Below, piece after piece: positions 35,361-44,503 of a stretch of 51,323 bases of DNA. The stretch spans positions 1 to 51,323 of the forward strand of contig CALVRZ010000006.1 in assembly GCA_944358875.1 (NCBI GenBank). Direction: 5' to 3'. The position numbers and the translations under genes are program-made. This DNA is from an uncultured Bacilli bacterium (GTDB lineage Bacteria; Bacillota_I; Bacilli_A; RF39; UBA660). The notes beneath the pieces were generated by a model. That model saw nothing but the letters and a program-made list of their open reading frames with translations, did not search any database and was not told where the DNA came from. Every line of letters starts with the position of its first letter. The first letter of the stretch is position 1.

Positions 35361-37893
35361 ATTTTATTTTTTCTTTTAATTCACTTAAAATATTTAAAGC
35401 TTTAATTGGGGTTAATTCTAAGATGTCCAGTTTTTTTAGCTCCTCTTCAACTTCACTTTCTTTGTTAGTAAAGTCAAGAGGTAGTGTTGTTTGAACAACA
35501 ATATCTCTTTCATGTTCTTTCTTTTCATAGATGGTTAAGATATCGCTAGCTCTAGTTATGACTTCATTAGGTAATCCCGCTAGTTTAGCAACATTGATAC
35601 CATAGCTTTTGTCGACAGAACCAGGTTTGACTTTATGTAAGAAAGTAATATTGCCATTTTCTTCGGTTGCAGAAACATGCATGTTTTTTAATCTTGGTAA
35701 GGTCTTCTCTAAATCAGTTAGTTCATGATAGTGGGTCGAAAATAAGGTTTTAGCACGAACTTTATCATGAATATACTCTAAGATAGCTTGAGCTAAACTC
35801 ATACCATCGAAAGTGGCAGTACCTCTTCCTAGTTCATCAAAAAGAATAAGACTATTATTTGTTGCATTTTTAATGGCATTTGAAGCTTCAATCATTTCGA
35901 CCATGAAAGTCGACTCACCACTGACTAAATCATCACTAGCACCGATTCTAGTAAAGATTTGATCAAAGATAGGCAAAGTAGCTTCTTTGGCCGAAACGAA
36001 ACAACCAATTTGAGCCATAATAACGATAATTCCTAATTGTCTCATATAAGTGCTTTTTCCCGCCATGTTAGGACCGGTAATGAGAATGATATCGGTATTT
36101 TCATCCATATGAATATCATTTTTGACATATTCGTCTTTAATAACCTTTTCAACGACGGGGTGTCTAGAATCTTTAATATCGATTAGACGATTTTCACTTA
36201 TTGTGGGTCTTACGTAATTATATTTTTCACTTATTAAAGCAAAGGATTGTAAAACATCAATCTCACTTATAATTTTAGATATGCGTTGTAATTTAGATAT
36301 GTAGTTTTTAATGTGATCTCTAATATGGCAAAATAATTCATATTCAAGTTCAATAATTTTCTCTTCCGCATTTAAGACAAGTGATTCTTTCTCTTTTAGG
36401 ATAGGCGTTATGTATCTTTCACAGTTAGCTAGAGTTTGTTTTCTTTCATATCCCATGTCTTCGGTGATTAGGCCTATATTTCCTTTACTAATTTCGATAT
36501 AGTAACCAAATACTTTATTAAAACCAACTTTTAAGTTTTTGATACCAGTTCTTTCTCTTTCGCTTTCTTCAAAACTACTGATGAAATCTTTACCTCCAGA
36601 GCGAAGAGCTTTTAATTCGTCTAATTCACTATTATATCCTTCTTTGATTAAATATCCTTCTTTTAGACCCACAGGAGGATTTTCATAGATTGATTCCTCT
36701 AGTAATTGATATAGGTCATCTAAAGTATCGATATTGTCATAGAAATTGATTTGCGTTAGGATTTCTTTTATTTTGGGTAAAACAGCTAGTGAGTTTTTTA
36801 GTTGAAGTAAATCTCTTGCATTAGCATTTCCCAATGCTACTCTACCACTTAATCTTTCTAAATCGTAGACCTCATATAATGATTTTCTTAAGTCATCACT
36901 TAGGAGAAATTCTTCTAATAATTTGCTTACAACATCGTATCTTTTTTCAATTTGTTCTTTATCCACTAAGGGATTTAAGAGCCAGTTTTTTAATTTACGA
37001 GATCCCATTGCTGTTTTGGTATTATCTAAAAGCCATAGCAAAGAATAGGTTCGCTCTTTTAGTCTTAGGCTTTCTGTTAGTTCTAGATTTCTAACAGTAT
37101 GAATATCCATTTTAAGTGATTCTTTGTTTTTGAGAATAACTACGGGTTGTAAATGGCTCATGTTTCTTTTTTGTTCTATTACTAGATAATATAGTAAATG
37201 CTTAATAGTCGTCTCGTATCTAACATCGCCAGATTTTTGGTAGATATAATCATAATTTTTATCTTCTAACAAATCATTAACAATACTAATAGTTATTTTA
37301 TATTGATTTTTTAAAATATTGGTTATAATTTTACTTACTTTATCGTTTACAATTACTTCTTTTAAGCCATAACTTACAATTTCACTAATAAGACTTTCAT
37401 TGTCATGATTAACTATTTTGGCATAGATTTCGCCGGTTGTTATATCCGAAAAACTAATGGTGTAACAGTAGTCAAAATCATAGATATTTCCAATATAATT
37501 ATTTTCTTTTTCATTTAAGGAATTACCAGTAATGACAGTTCCAGAGCTGATAACTTCAGTAATATCTCTTTTAACTATACCTTTGGCTTGTTTGGGGTCT
37601 TCTAATTGTTCACATATAGCTACTTTATGCCCTTTTTTAATCATTTTATCAATGTATACGGAAGCAGCATGATATGGAATGCCACACATAGGAACTCTTT
37701 CTTCTAAACCCGCACTGCGACCGGTTAGAGTTAATTCTAAATCATGAGAAATAGTTATGGCATCTTCAAAAAACATTTCATAGAAGTCGCCTAAACGATA
37801 TAAGAGAATAACATCAGGATATTTATCTTTTAGTTCGACATAATGACGCATCATTGGAGACAATTGGTTGCGATCAACATCTTTTATATTCAT
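35359..37893 (-). CDS. mutS: DNA mismatch repair protein MutS
   Basis: The 844-residue protein recognises mismatches and starts repair with MutL. The N-terminal mismatch-binding domain has the GDFYEMFFEDA motif with its stacking Phe. The ATPase domain has Walker A GPNMAGKSTYMRQ, then STFMVEM, Walker B LILFDELGRGT, and TLFSTHYHELT. The C-terminal helix-turn-helix part is present. Length fits MutS1. AAGGTGAGAAG precedes the ATG. mutL is not in this window. Confidence 0.98.
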   Translation of the reverse strand: MNIKDVDRNQLSPMMRHYVELKDKYPDVILLYRLGDFYEMFFEDAITISHDLELTLTGRSAGLEERVPMCGIPYHAASVYIDKMIKKGHKVAICEQLEDPKQAKGIVKRDITEVISSGTVITGNSLNEKENNYIGNIYDFDYCYTISFSDITTGEIYAKIVNHDNESLISEIVSYGLKEVIVNDKVSKIITNILKNQYKITISIVNDLLEDKNYDYIYQKSGDVRYETTIKHLLYYLVIEQKRNMSHLQPVVILKNKESLKMDIHTVRNLELTESLRLKERTYSLLWLLDNTKTAMGSRKLKNWLLNPLVDKEQIEKRYDVVSKLLEEFLLSDDLRKSLYEVYDLERLSGRVALGNANARDLLQLKNSLAVLPKIKEILTQINFYDNIDTLDDLYQLLEESIYENPPVGLKEGYLIKEGYNSELDELKALRSGGKDFISSFEESERERTGIKNLKVGFNKVFGYYIEISKGNIGLITEDMGYERKQTLANCERYITPILKEKESLVLNAEEKIIELEYELFCHIRDHIKNYISKLQRISKIISEIDVLQSFALISEKYNYVRPTISENRLIDIKDSRHPVVEKVIKDEYVKNDIHMDENTDIILITGPNMAGKSTYMRQLGIIVIMAQIGCFVSAKEATLPIFDQIFTRIGASDDLVSGESTFMVEMIEASNAIKNATNNSLILFDELGRGTATFDGMSLAQAILEYIHDKVRAKTLFSTHYHELTDLEKTLPRLKNMHVSATEENGNITFLHKVKPGSVDKSYGINVAKLAGLPNEVITRASDILTIYEKKEHERDIVVQTTLPLDFTNKESEVEEELKKLDILELTPIKALNILSELKEKIK

Positions 37894-38026
37894 CTTCTCA
37901 CCTTCTTTAATAATTATAGCAAAAAATGTTTGTTAATTCAATGATATTTTTAATGTTATTAGCTTATGAGTTACATGTTTTGGAACTTAATTGTGGCTTT
38001 ATCATATAATATATTAGGTGAGGAAT

Positions 38027-38313
38027 ATGTACAATAATTTCATTAATCTTTTTCGTTTTTTTATAGGCTTTCGACTACTTTGTTTTATTGCTAGTTTAGT
38101 ATTAGTTATTATTACACTTTATCAAATTATTCTGACTTTATTTATTCCATGTTTCTCGAATGTACTAATACTCTTAATAGAATATTTATTGCTACTTTGC
38201 TTTTCTTTTTGGACGATTTTCGGCTGTTAAATGTTTTTTATAATATAATTAGTGCCGTGATCCCCTACTTCATTGTTTTTTCTTATGAGTTGTTTAAATC
38301 CGATAATCGCTAA
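38027..38313 (+). pseudogene. Small membrane protein gene with an apparent frameshift
   Basis: An ORF from the ATG at 38027 (AGGTGAGG upstream, TATAAT about 30 bases before) encodes hydrophobic helices and stops at 38228. In the neighbouring frame the coding pattern continues through LDDFRLLNVFYNIISAVIP and ends with FSYELFKSDNR at 38311-38313. A T-rich run (38201-38210) is where the frames could join. Together they would give a membrane protein of about 95 residues. This may be a pseudogene, a sequencing error in the T run, or chance. I do not recognise the family. Confidence 0.35.
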
Positions 38314-38331
38314 CTAATTTGATATTTATAT

Positions 38332-38347
38332 TGAGAAGGCCTTCTCA
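38332..38347. repeat. Perfect 16-base palindrome
   Basis: TGAGAAGGCCTTCTCA is fully self-complementary with no loop, so a protein-binding site is more likely than an RNA hairpin. A TTGACA follows. The rest of 38314-38483 shows nothing I can name. Confidence 0.4.
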
Positions 38348-38483
38348 TGTTGACATTATATTATTGAAGTAAATGTTTACTAGTCGCTTTTGATATTTCA
38401 TATAATTTTCCATAATCGAGTTAGACAACCATTTTCTATTTATAATAAATTTGTTATTGGGGTTTATTTAAAAAAAAGATGAT

Positions 38484-38518
38484 AAATAAAAAGATATCTA
38501 GTGATGATGACTAGATAT
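38484..38518 (-). terminator. Terminator overlapping the ysxE stop codon
   Basis: ATATCTAGT and ACTAGATAT pair around CATCATC on the minus strand, followed by CTTTTTATTT. The stop codon TAG lies in the stem. Confidence 0.8.
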
Positions 38519-39400
38519 TTTTTCGTAATTGGTGATTAAATCTTCGGTTTTATATATATAATCAAATAGACGTCTGGCTTCTCTACACATTTGATATTCG
38601 TTATTTGTAATTGTTATTTTATATGGTAAAGCCATATAGGTAAATAATAATATTCGTTCCTCTTCTTTTAAATGATAGTGATTTTCGTAATGTTGGAAGA
38701 GATCACTAAAATCATAATCGAGATAGTGATTTTGATATATTTTTAACAAGTCATAAATAGGCATATCTTTTTTACTATAATCCCAACTTATGAGATATGG
38801 TTTATCACCACGTAAATAGTGAGATATATTTAAATTATTATGTAGAGTTACGTATCTTACTCTTCTTTTATCTCTAATTAAATCATACCACCTATCTATA
38901 CTTTGCTTGCAGTAATCGAGACTTTTATAAATCATACTTATATTTCTGGCAATTAGGTATTGGGATGGTGACATATAGACATTTCTTTCGATAATAGTGA
39001 TCATATCTGTATAGTAATTATAGAGATATTCGATACGATTATTGATACTTTCATATATTTCTTTATAATTATCTAAATCTATTTCTTTATAGTAGGTTGT
39101 TTTATTATGTAAGAGAGACACTAAGTTGATTAAGTCAAGAATTTTTTGTTCACCTGGTTCATTAGTATCAGGAATATATTCATAAATATCATATTCTTGA
39201 TTATGTTTTAGGCATTTGGGAAAGTAATCAAACGATCTTGATAGTAAATAATTATAGATATTATCTAGATTATTATTTTTTCTTTTTTTGATGACATAAC
39301 TTCCTTGATCAGTATCGACAATCCTAGCATTATTTTTGATCGTAACACGTTTGAAGTTGATACTCTCATCATCAAATATGCTTCTTAAATTAGTTGCCAT
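38498..39400 (-). CDS. ysxE: CotS/YsxE-family spore-coat kinase-like protein
   Basis: The protein has 300 residues with the aminoglycoside-phosphotransferase-like fold of the CotS family. It shows YVIKKRK with the ATP-site Lys, YEYIPDTNEPGEQ, LVSLLHNKT and, where kinases have the HGD loop, LHNNLNISHYLRG with YLISWDYSKKDMPIYDL. The HGD catalytic Asp is Asn-like here, so activity is uncertain. It overlaps the end of spoVID by 11 bases, and spoVID-ysxE is a known Bacillus pair, which supports the name. Confidence 0.8.
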   Translation of the reverse strand: MATNLRSIFDDESINFKRVTIKNNARIVDTDQGSYVIKKRKNNNLDNIYNYLLSRSFDYFPKCLKHNQEYDIYEYIPDTNEPGEQKILDLINLVSLLHNKTTYYKEIDLDNYKEIYESINNRIEYLYNYYTDMITIIERNVYMSPSQYLIARNISMIYKSLDYCKQSIDRWYDLIRDKRRVRYVTLHNNLNISHYLRGDKPYLISWDYSKKDMPIYDLLKIYQNHYLDYDFSDLFQHYENHYHLKEEERILLFTYMALPYKITITNNEYQMCREARRLFDYIYKTEDLITNYEKISSHHH

Positions 39401-40151
39401 TAGTGCTTGGAATTACTAGTTTGTCGCCAATGTTGATGTTGCTTATGTCATTATAATTTTCTAAGTCTTCTTTAGTTACATTGTATTTAGTCATAATTTT
39501 ATCGATGGTATCATCTTCTTTAACGATGTAAACATGATATGTAGCATAGTTTTCTTTACCATCTAAATTATCAAAAAGACCAATGTTGTTATTTTCATTA
39601 ATGTTAGTATTATTAATCGTTATTTCATTTTCATCGCGTTCTGGTTCTATATCATTAATGTTCTTTTTGTCATAAATGATACTTTGTTCAATTGGTTCGT
39701 TTTTAGAAATTGGTGGGTCTTCTTTTGTTTGTTTGGCAATTTTAGGTTCTTCATCGTGGCGATTTTCTACTTTTGGTTCTTCTTTTACTTCTATTTCTTT
39801 TTTTTCTTCCTCTTTAGGTTCTTCTTTTAACATTTCACCTTCAATATAAAGATCAATATGAACTTTTAATATATCATTACTTATTATTTCATAGTAAAAA
39901 TTATCAATATCAATGGTACTTTCTTCAGTATTATACCTTGAATCTAAGGCTATATCAAAAGGTAAATTGAAAGAAAATTTTTCTCTATTTATAGAACCTT
40001 CGGTCATTTTGTAATCACCATTGATATGGAAAACACCACTGATTAAATCACTTTCTTTTAAAGTAATATTGTGCTCTAATGAGATTGAAGTTATTTCACT
40101 TACTTTCGTTTTGAAATTTAATTCTTTTACAAAGGGTATAATCTTTTTCAT
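39390..40151 (-). CDS. spoVID: SpoVID-like spore morphogenesis protein
   Basis: The protein has 253 residues. The N-terminal beta domain (ISLEHNITLKESDLISGVF, then INREKFSFNLPFDIALD) matches the SpoVID/SPOCS type. The middle (about residues 110-200) is a highly acidic Glu/Lys/Pro linker. A C-terminal LysM domain (YHVYIVKEDDTIDKIMTKY, then NIGDKLVIPS) follows. SpoVID directs coat proteins to encase the forespore. It is shorter than the Bacillus protein (575), mainly in the linker. GAAAGGATGATGG precedes the ATG, and ysxE follows with an overlap. Confidence 0.85.
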   Translation of the reverse strand: MKKIIPFVKELNFKTKVSEITSISLEHNITLKESDLISGVFHINGDYKMTEGSINREKFSFNLPFDIALDSRYNTEESTIDIDNFYYEIISNDILKVHIDLYIEGEMLKEEPKEEEKKEIEVKEEPKVENRHDEEPKIAKQTKEDPPISKNEPIEQSIIYDKKNINDIEPERDENEITINNTNINENNNIGLFDNLDGKENYATYHVYIVKEDDTIDKIMTKYNVTKEDLENYNDISNINIGDKLVIPSTNGN

Positions 40152-40202
40152 ATAACCATCATCCTTTCATTAGAGTATATGTTTCTTAACATTTTTTATG
40201 AT

Positions 40203-40228
40203 AAAAAAGCGACTTACACTAGTCGCTT
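40203..40228 (-). terminator. Terminator upstream of spoVID
   Basis: TAAGCGACT and AGTCGCTT form a stem on the minus strand followed by TTTTTTATC. Confidence 0.8.
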
Positions 40229-40365
40229 ACCTATATACTGTAGGCTTAATAATATTAAAGGAGATATAGTATTACTGTATTTTTAATATAATCTGTTAGT
40301 CCAATTAACTAACTCCCGAGAATATTATAGCCTGTGAATTATGAGTACTTTTAGTAATACTATTT
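40203..40365 (-). ncRNA. Structured RNA candidate between yihY and spoVID
   Basis: On the minus strand ATAGTATTACT pairs with AGTAATACTAT over a long distance. Inside, TATAAT pairs with ATTATA and GTTAGT with ACTAAC, giving a long interrupted hairpin with large internal loops, ending in the terminator at 40203-40228. That shape recalls 6S RNA, but I cannot confirm it by sequence. No ORF fits. The promoter is unclear and may lie in the end of yihY; alternatively this is the yihY 3' untranslated region. Confidence 0.35.
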
Positions 40366-40373
40366 AGTACTCA

Positions 40374-41210
40374 CTATTTATTATGTTCTTTTATTTCTTT
40401 TTTATTATCGAATTTGGTTACATTGATAGCCATTCCTAAAACGAAAATATAAGAAATAGCATAAATCCAAATCATGAGGATTATTAAGCTTGAAAGATTG
40501 CCATATAAGATGTCATAATTGCCAAAATATTTTAAGTAATAACTGAAGATAGCGGATACTAGCATCCATAGGATCGCGGTAAAGAAAGCCCCATAAGTTG
40601 TATCTTGACTTTTAATGTTAGTACTTGGAGCAATGGTATAAATTAGTTTTAAGTTGAAATAGATAATTAGGAAAGTAAGTGGCCATTTGATTAAGTTAAA
40701 GACAAAGATGATTTCGTCAATTATATTGCTTAAGATATCTATTTCTTTGATAAAGCTTAATATTTTATCACCAAACAATGGCACAAAAAGCATAAAGACT
40801 AATAATATGACGATTATAAGTAATAAAATAGTTGCTTTGATACGATCACGAATAAAATCATTTTCTTCAACTTTATATAAGGTATTGGAAACATTAACAA
40901 TGGCATGAGTCCCATTAGTGGCAACGAAAAAAGCAATTAAGTTAAAGATTCCGACATTGCTATCAAAGCCTTTACCAGAAATTATTTCAACAATTGTATC
41001 CGAGATGGGAGATGGGATAATATTGTTGATTAAATCAATGACAAGGTCAATTGTTATTGAAAAATGAGAGGCAATAACAATTGTAATAGTTATGATGGGA
41101 ATAAGGGCCAAAACAAAGTAAAAAGCGATATTCGCTGGTAGAATACTCATCTCTTTACTTGTAACGGTATGATATAGTTTTTTAATATATTTTTTTATTT
41201 TTGACCCCAT
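40374..41210 (-). CDS. YihY/UPF0761 family membrane protein
   Basis: The protein has 278 residues and six predicted membrane helices. It begins with an amphipathic stretch and has ILPANIAFYFVLALIPIITI and FNLIAFFVATNGTHAIVNVSNTLYKVEE, typical of the YihY (BrkB) family. These were once called ribonuclease BN by mistake; the function is unknown, perhaps transport. I chose the ATG at 41208-41210 with AGGTGA upstream. It lies just downstream of the GGDEF protein gene. Confidence 0.9.
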   Translation of the reverse strand: MGSKIKKYIKKLYHTVTSKEMSILPANIAFYFVLALIPIITITIVIASHFSITIDLVIDLINNIIPSPISDTIVEIISGKGFDSNVGIFNLIAFFVATNGTHAIVNVSNTLYKVEENDFIRDRIKATILLLIIVILLVFMLFVPLFGDKILSFIKEIDILSNIIDEIIFVFNLIKWPLTFLIIYFNLKLIYTIAPSTNIKSQDTTYGAFFTAILWMLVSAIFSYYLKYFGNYDILYGNLSSLIILMIWIYAISYIFVLGMAINVTKFDNKKEIKEHNK

Positions 41211-41225
41211 TTTATTCACCTGTTT

Positions 41226-43262
41226 CTATTGTTTTTCTTTGGCTTCACGCATATCTAAAACAGCTTCATTTATTGCATCATCAATTGTTTTTATATCATC
41301 GGTTATCATACTATATCCTAAAGATGCTCCAAAATTATGTGGTAACTCTTTTAAATCTTTATAAAGTTTACGAGTAAACTCGACAACTGCTTTTTCATCA
41401 TAACCAACCATATAGATTAGGAATTCATTACCATCGGTTCTAATTATATCAGTATTTTCTTTCTGATTAACGATAAGAATAGAGGCTGCTTTTTTAATGA
41501 CATTATCCCCTTCTTCATGGCCATAGTTATCATTGATGAATTTGATATTATTTAAATCAATAACAACGATAGCTTGAGGATAGATAACGTTTTCTTCCCA
41601 TTTTTCAATATTGTAATTTAAATAATTACGATTCTTTAAAGAGGTCATCATATCGATGAATTTTAGTTTTTTTTCTTTTTTGATAGCTTTATCTTTATTC
41701 TTACGACGAATAATGATAATAGCCACAACGACAATAGCAATAACAGCAAGACCGATTAATAAATATTTAGCAATGTCCGCGGCCAAACCAGAACCGGCGA
41801 CACCACTGGTAGTATTGTAAGCAAATTTGATAGTACTATAATTAATACTGGAAACATAGCTTGTAAATAGTTTACTAAAAGTTGTATTCTTATTTACATC
41901 GCGGATAATAAAACTATATTCATTAGGTAATGTACCAGTGTATACAACATTATAATTACCTAATTTTTGATTTTTATAATAGTTATATGTATCTAAGTCG
42001 ATAACAACTGTGGAATTATTATCAATATGACGTAATAATTCATCGGTATCTTCATAACCGTTTATCTTAATACTGCTAGCTCTTAAGTTATTATATAAGT
42101 AACTATCGGTAACAGTATATACTTCTTCATTTTTTAAACTATGAAGTGAGTTAACAACTAAATTTTCATTTGATAAGACAACATATTGCTCATTAAATGG
42201 CGAAATAGTATTAATAACATCGATGTTGAGGCTACTAGTATCAAAATTAGAAAATGCTAAATCAACTTCACCTTGAGATAAAGCTGTTTGAAGTTCTTTA
42301 ATGGTATTGTATTTTTGAAATTTAAAATTGACATCAAACAATTCTTCAAACTTACTTAAATAGTTAGATATAGTTCCGACAAATTCATTATTATCAATAT
42401 AAGTGTATGGCATATAAGCAACATATCCAACAGTGTATGGAGTACTATTGTAACTAGCACGATCTGCTTCACTGATGTCTAATGAACGAAAGATAAGGCT
42501 ATTATAGTTATTTTTATATGATGTCATATAGCTTTCATTCATGAATTGTTGGTTATACTTTTTCATAATACTTAATAATGTATCATTATTATTTATGGTT
42601 AGAATATACTTCTTACTTAATTCATCAATGTGGTAGATGATATTTAATTCATTACTTAAAATATCATCATAATAGCTCATAAGAGGAATAGCAAGACAAT
42701 TTATTTCTTCTTCATCTAAAGCTTTTAACATGTCATCAAAATTGTTATAGGCACTAAAATAAATGGTCTCATCGCTATATAGATAGTAGTTAATATCACT
42801 TAGATCTTGGGATAAAACGCCTATTTTTAAGCCTTGTAAATCGTTAATACTACTAGCTATAACCTGGTCTTTTGATACAACGACGTATTTGTCTTCATAG
42901 ATTAAAATATCATTATCTTTTAAAGTAGTTGCATTATCGACAACTTTAAAAGCAATATCTTTATATTCAGAATTAGTGCTTGAATCATAGGATATTTTAT
43001 TAAAGTTAATATCATAATCATGGGTAAATTCATCTAGATAATCAAAGATGACACCACTGCCATTTTGGCCATAGACAGGGATGTCGTTAAAGACACTAAC
43101 ATCGATAACGTTTGAAGTGTTGTCTTGGATCCATTTTTTTTCTAATAATGAAAAACTATAATCATCTTTACTATAATTTAAAATAAAGACAACCAAAGCG
43201 ACGATGAAGATAACACCGACAATGGATACAATAATTATTTTATTATTTCTATTAATCTTCAT
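41226..43262 (-). CDS. Membrane sensor with two periplasmic-binding-type domains and a degenerate GGDEF domain
   Basis: The protein has about 678 residues. After an N-terminal membrane helix come two solute-binding (SBP_bac_3-like) domains, about residues 35-265 and 275-480; the second starts YTVGYVAYMPYTYID. A second membrane helix (about 495-520) leads to a C-terminal GGDEF domain (about 535-675). The first metal Asp is kept (VVIDLNNIKFINDNYGHEEGD), but the signature GGDEF reads DGNEF. Loss of both the first Gly and the metal Asp suggests little or no cyclic-di-GMP synthesis, and it may bind GTP or act as a partner. TAGGAG precedes the chosen ATG (43260-43262). Confidence 0.85.
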   Translation of the reverse strand: MKINRNNKIIIVSIVGVIFIVALVVFILNYSKDDYSFSLLEKKWIQDNTSNVIDVSVFNDIPVYGQNGSGVIFDYLDEFTHDYDINFNKISYDSSTNSEYKDIAFKVVDNATTLKDNDILIYEDKYVVVSKDQVIASSINDLQGLKIGVLSQDLSDINYYLYSDETIYFSAYNNFDDMLKALDEEEINCLAIPLMSYYDDILSNELNIIYHIDELSKKYILTINNNDTLLSIMKKYNQQFMNESYMTSYKNNYNSLIFRSLDISEADRASYNSTPYTVGYVAYMPYTYIDNNEFVGTISNYLSKFEELFDVNFKFQKYNTIKELQTALSQGEVDLAFSNFDTSSLNIDVINTISPFNEQYVVLSNENLVVNSLHSLKNEEVYTVTDSYLYNNLRASSIKINGYEDTDELLRHIDNNSTVVIDLDTYNYYKNQKLGNYNVVYTGTLPNEYSFIIRDVNKNTTFSKLFTSYVSSINYSTIKFAYNTTSGVAGSGLAADIAKYLLIGLAVIAIVVVAIIIIRRKNKDKAIKKEKKLKFIDMMTSLKNRNYLNYNIEKWEENVIYPQAIVVIDLNNIKFINDNYGHEEGDNVIKKAASILIVNQKENTDIIRTDGNEFLIYMVGYDEKAVVEFTRKLYKDLKELPHNFGASLGYSMITDDIKTIDDAINEAVLDMREAKEKQ

Positions 43263-43273
43263 ATGACTAACTC

Positions 43274-43741
43274 CTATTCTTTGGTCCAACTAATGGCATC
43301 TTTAGATGGATGTTTAGTTCCGGTGATGACAAATGTATCAGCATCTTCTTCACCATTTGATCCTTGTACAAGGAAATAACAAATGTCATAATAATCTTGT
43401 TCTTCTTCAGAGAAAATACTTAAGGTCTCACTGGCTATTTCTTTAGCTTGAGCCTTAGTTATATCATTTACATAGTTAATAGTTATGTAGATGATACGAC
43501 CTTGAATTCTAATTTCTGAAGATTCTACTTTGTCATTAGTAAAGTTTTCAACTTCTTCCTTAGTTTCATCAGAAATTTCGACATCTTTAATACCATCTAG
43601 ACGATGACCATATTCATTATTTGATCCTCCTATAAAAAGCATAATACCAATGATTAGCATGATAATAAATAAAAATAAAGCAATTCCCCCGATAATAGCG
43701 TAAACTTTATTGGCTTTAGCCCATTCTTTTATTTTGTTCAT
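43274..43741 (-). CDS. Small single-pass membrane protein of unknown function
   Basis: The protein has 155 residues: a short cytoplasmic start, one membrane helix (about residues 14-38) and an acidic external domain. The domain shows RIIYITINYVNDITKAQAKEI and FVITGTKHPSKDAISW. GGAGGTACAAAA precedes the ATG. It lies immediately upstream of the sensor gene on the same strand and may belong to that operon. I do not recognise the family. Confidence 0.6.
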   Translation of the reverse strand: MNKIKEWAKANKVYAIIGGIALFLFIIMLIIGIMLFIGGSNNEYGHRLDGIKDVEISDETKEEVENFTNDKVESSEIRIQGRIIYITINYVNDITKAQAKEIASETLSIFSEEEQDYYDICYFLVQGSNGEEDADTFVITGTKHPSKDAISWTKE

Positions 43742-43826
43742 TTTTGTACCTCCAATATATTACATATTATACTACATCTTAGTATATTAATCAATAAATT
43801 ATTTATAAAATCTAATCGACTTAACA

Positions 43827-43862
43827 GAAAAAATACAACATGGGAAGTTTGTTGTATTTTGA
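43827..43862 (-). terminator. Terminator of the ABC exporter operon
   Basis: AAATACAACA and TGTTGTATTT pair on the minus strand around AACTTCCCA, followed by TTTCTG. The flanking T run on the other strand means it may act in both directions. Confidence 0.75.
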
Positions 43863-43870
43863 ATATTTTT

Positions 43871-44503
43871 TTATTTTAAAGAAACATGTCCATTTGCAAA
43901 ATGATAAATAGTATCACATAGTTTTTCGATATCTTCTTTTATGTGTGTAGCAATAATAATAATTTTATCTTTTTCTTTTTCTTCTTTTAATATATGACGT
44001 ATTTTATTTAGACTTTCTTCATCGAGGGCATTAAACGGTTCGTCTAAAATAATTATTTTGGGGTTTTCCATTAAGACTTGGATAAGGCCTAATTTTTGTT
44101 TCATCCCTAAAGAATATTTATTATATATTTTATCTTTTTCTTCACTCATATTTAATATGTCTAACCATTTTAGAATATCTTCATCAGTAATAGTGTTGTT
44201 GATATTTGCTAATAATTTTAAATTTTCATATCCAGTAATATTACCTAAAAATTTAGGATGTTCAATCAAGGCTCTGATGTCATTTGTGAAATAATTCTTG
44301 CTAAAAATATCTTGATTATTAATTATGATTTTGCCATCTGTTGGTTTAACGAAACCACAAATCATTTTTAAAAGCATTGTTTTTCCACTACCATTACGGC
44401 CAATAAAACCATATATTTTACCTGATTCTAATTTCATATTTATATTCTTTAAAATAATATTTTTGTCGATGATTTTACTTACATTTTGAATTTCTATTTG
44501 CAT
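43871..44503 (-). CDS. ABC transporter ATP-binding protein
   Basis: The 210-residue ATPase has Walker A GFIGRNGSGKTMLLK, the Q-loop region ALIEHPKF, the signature YSLGMKQKLGL, Walker B KIIILDEPFNALDEES and the H-loop IIIATH. It is of the short ABC-2 exporter type used for antimicrobial peptides and other exports. It is the last gene of an operon with three membrane proteins and a secreted protein. The start follows the preceding stop by a single base, with GAAAGGACTG upstream. Confidence 0.95.
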   Translation of the reverse strand: MQIEIQNVSKIIDKNIILKNINMKLESGKIYGFIGRNGSGKTMLLKMICGFVKPTDGKIIINNQDIFSKNYFTNDIRALIEHPKFLGNITGYENLKLLANINNTITDEDILKWLDILNMSEEKDKIYNKYSLGMKQKLGLIQVLMENPKIIILDEPFNALDEESLNKIRHILKEEKEKDKIIIIATHIKEDIEKLCDTIYHFANGHVSLK

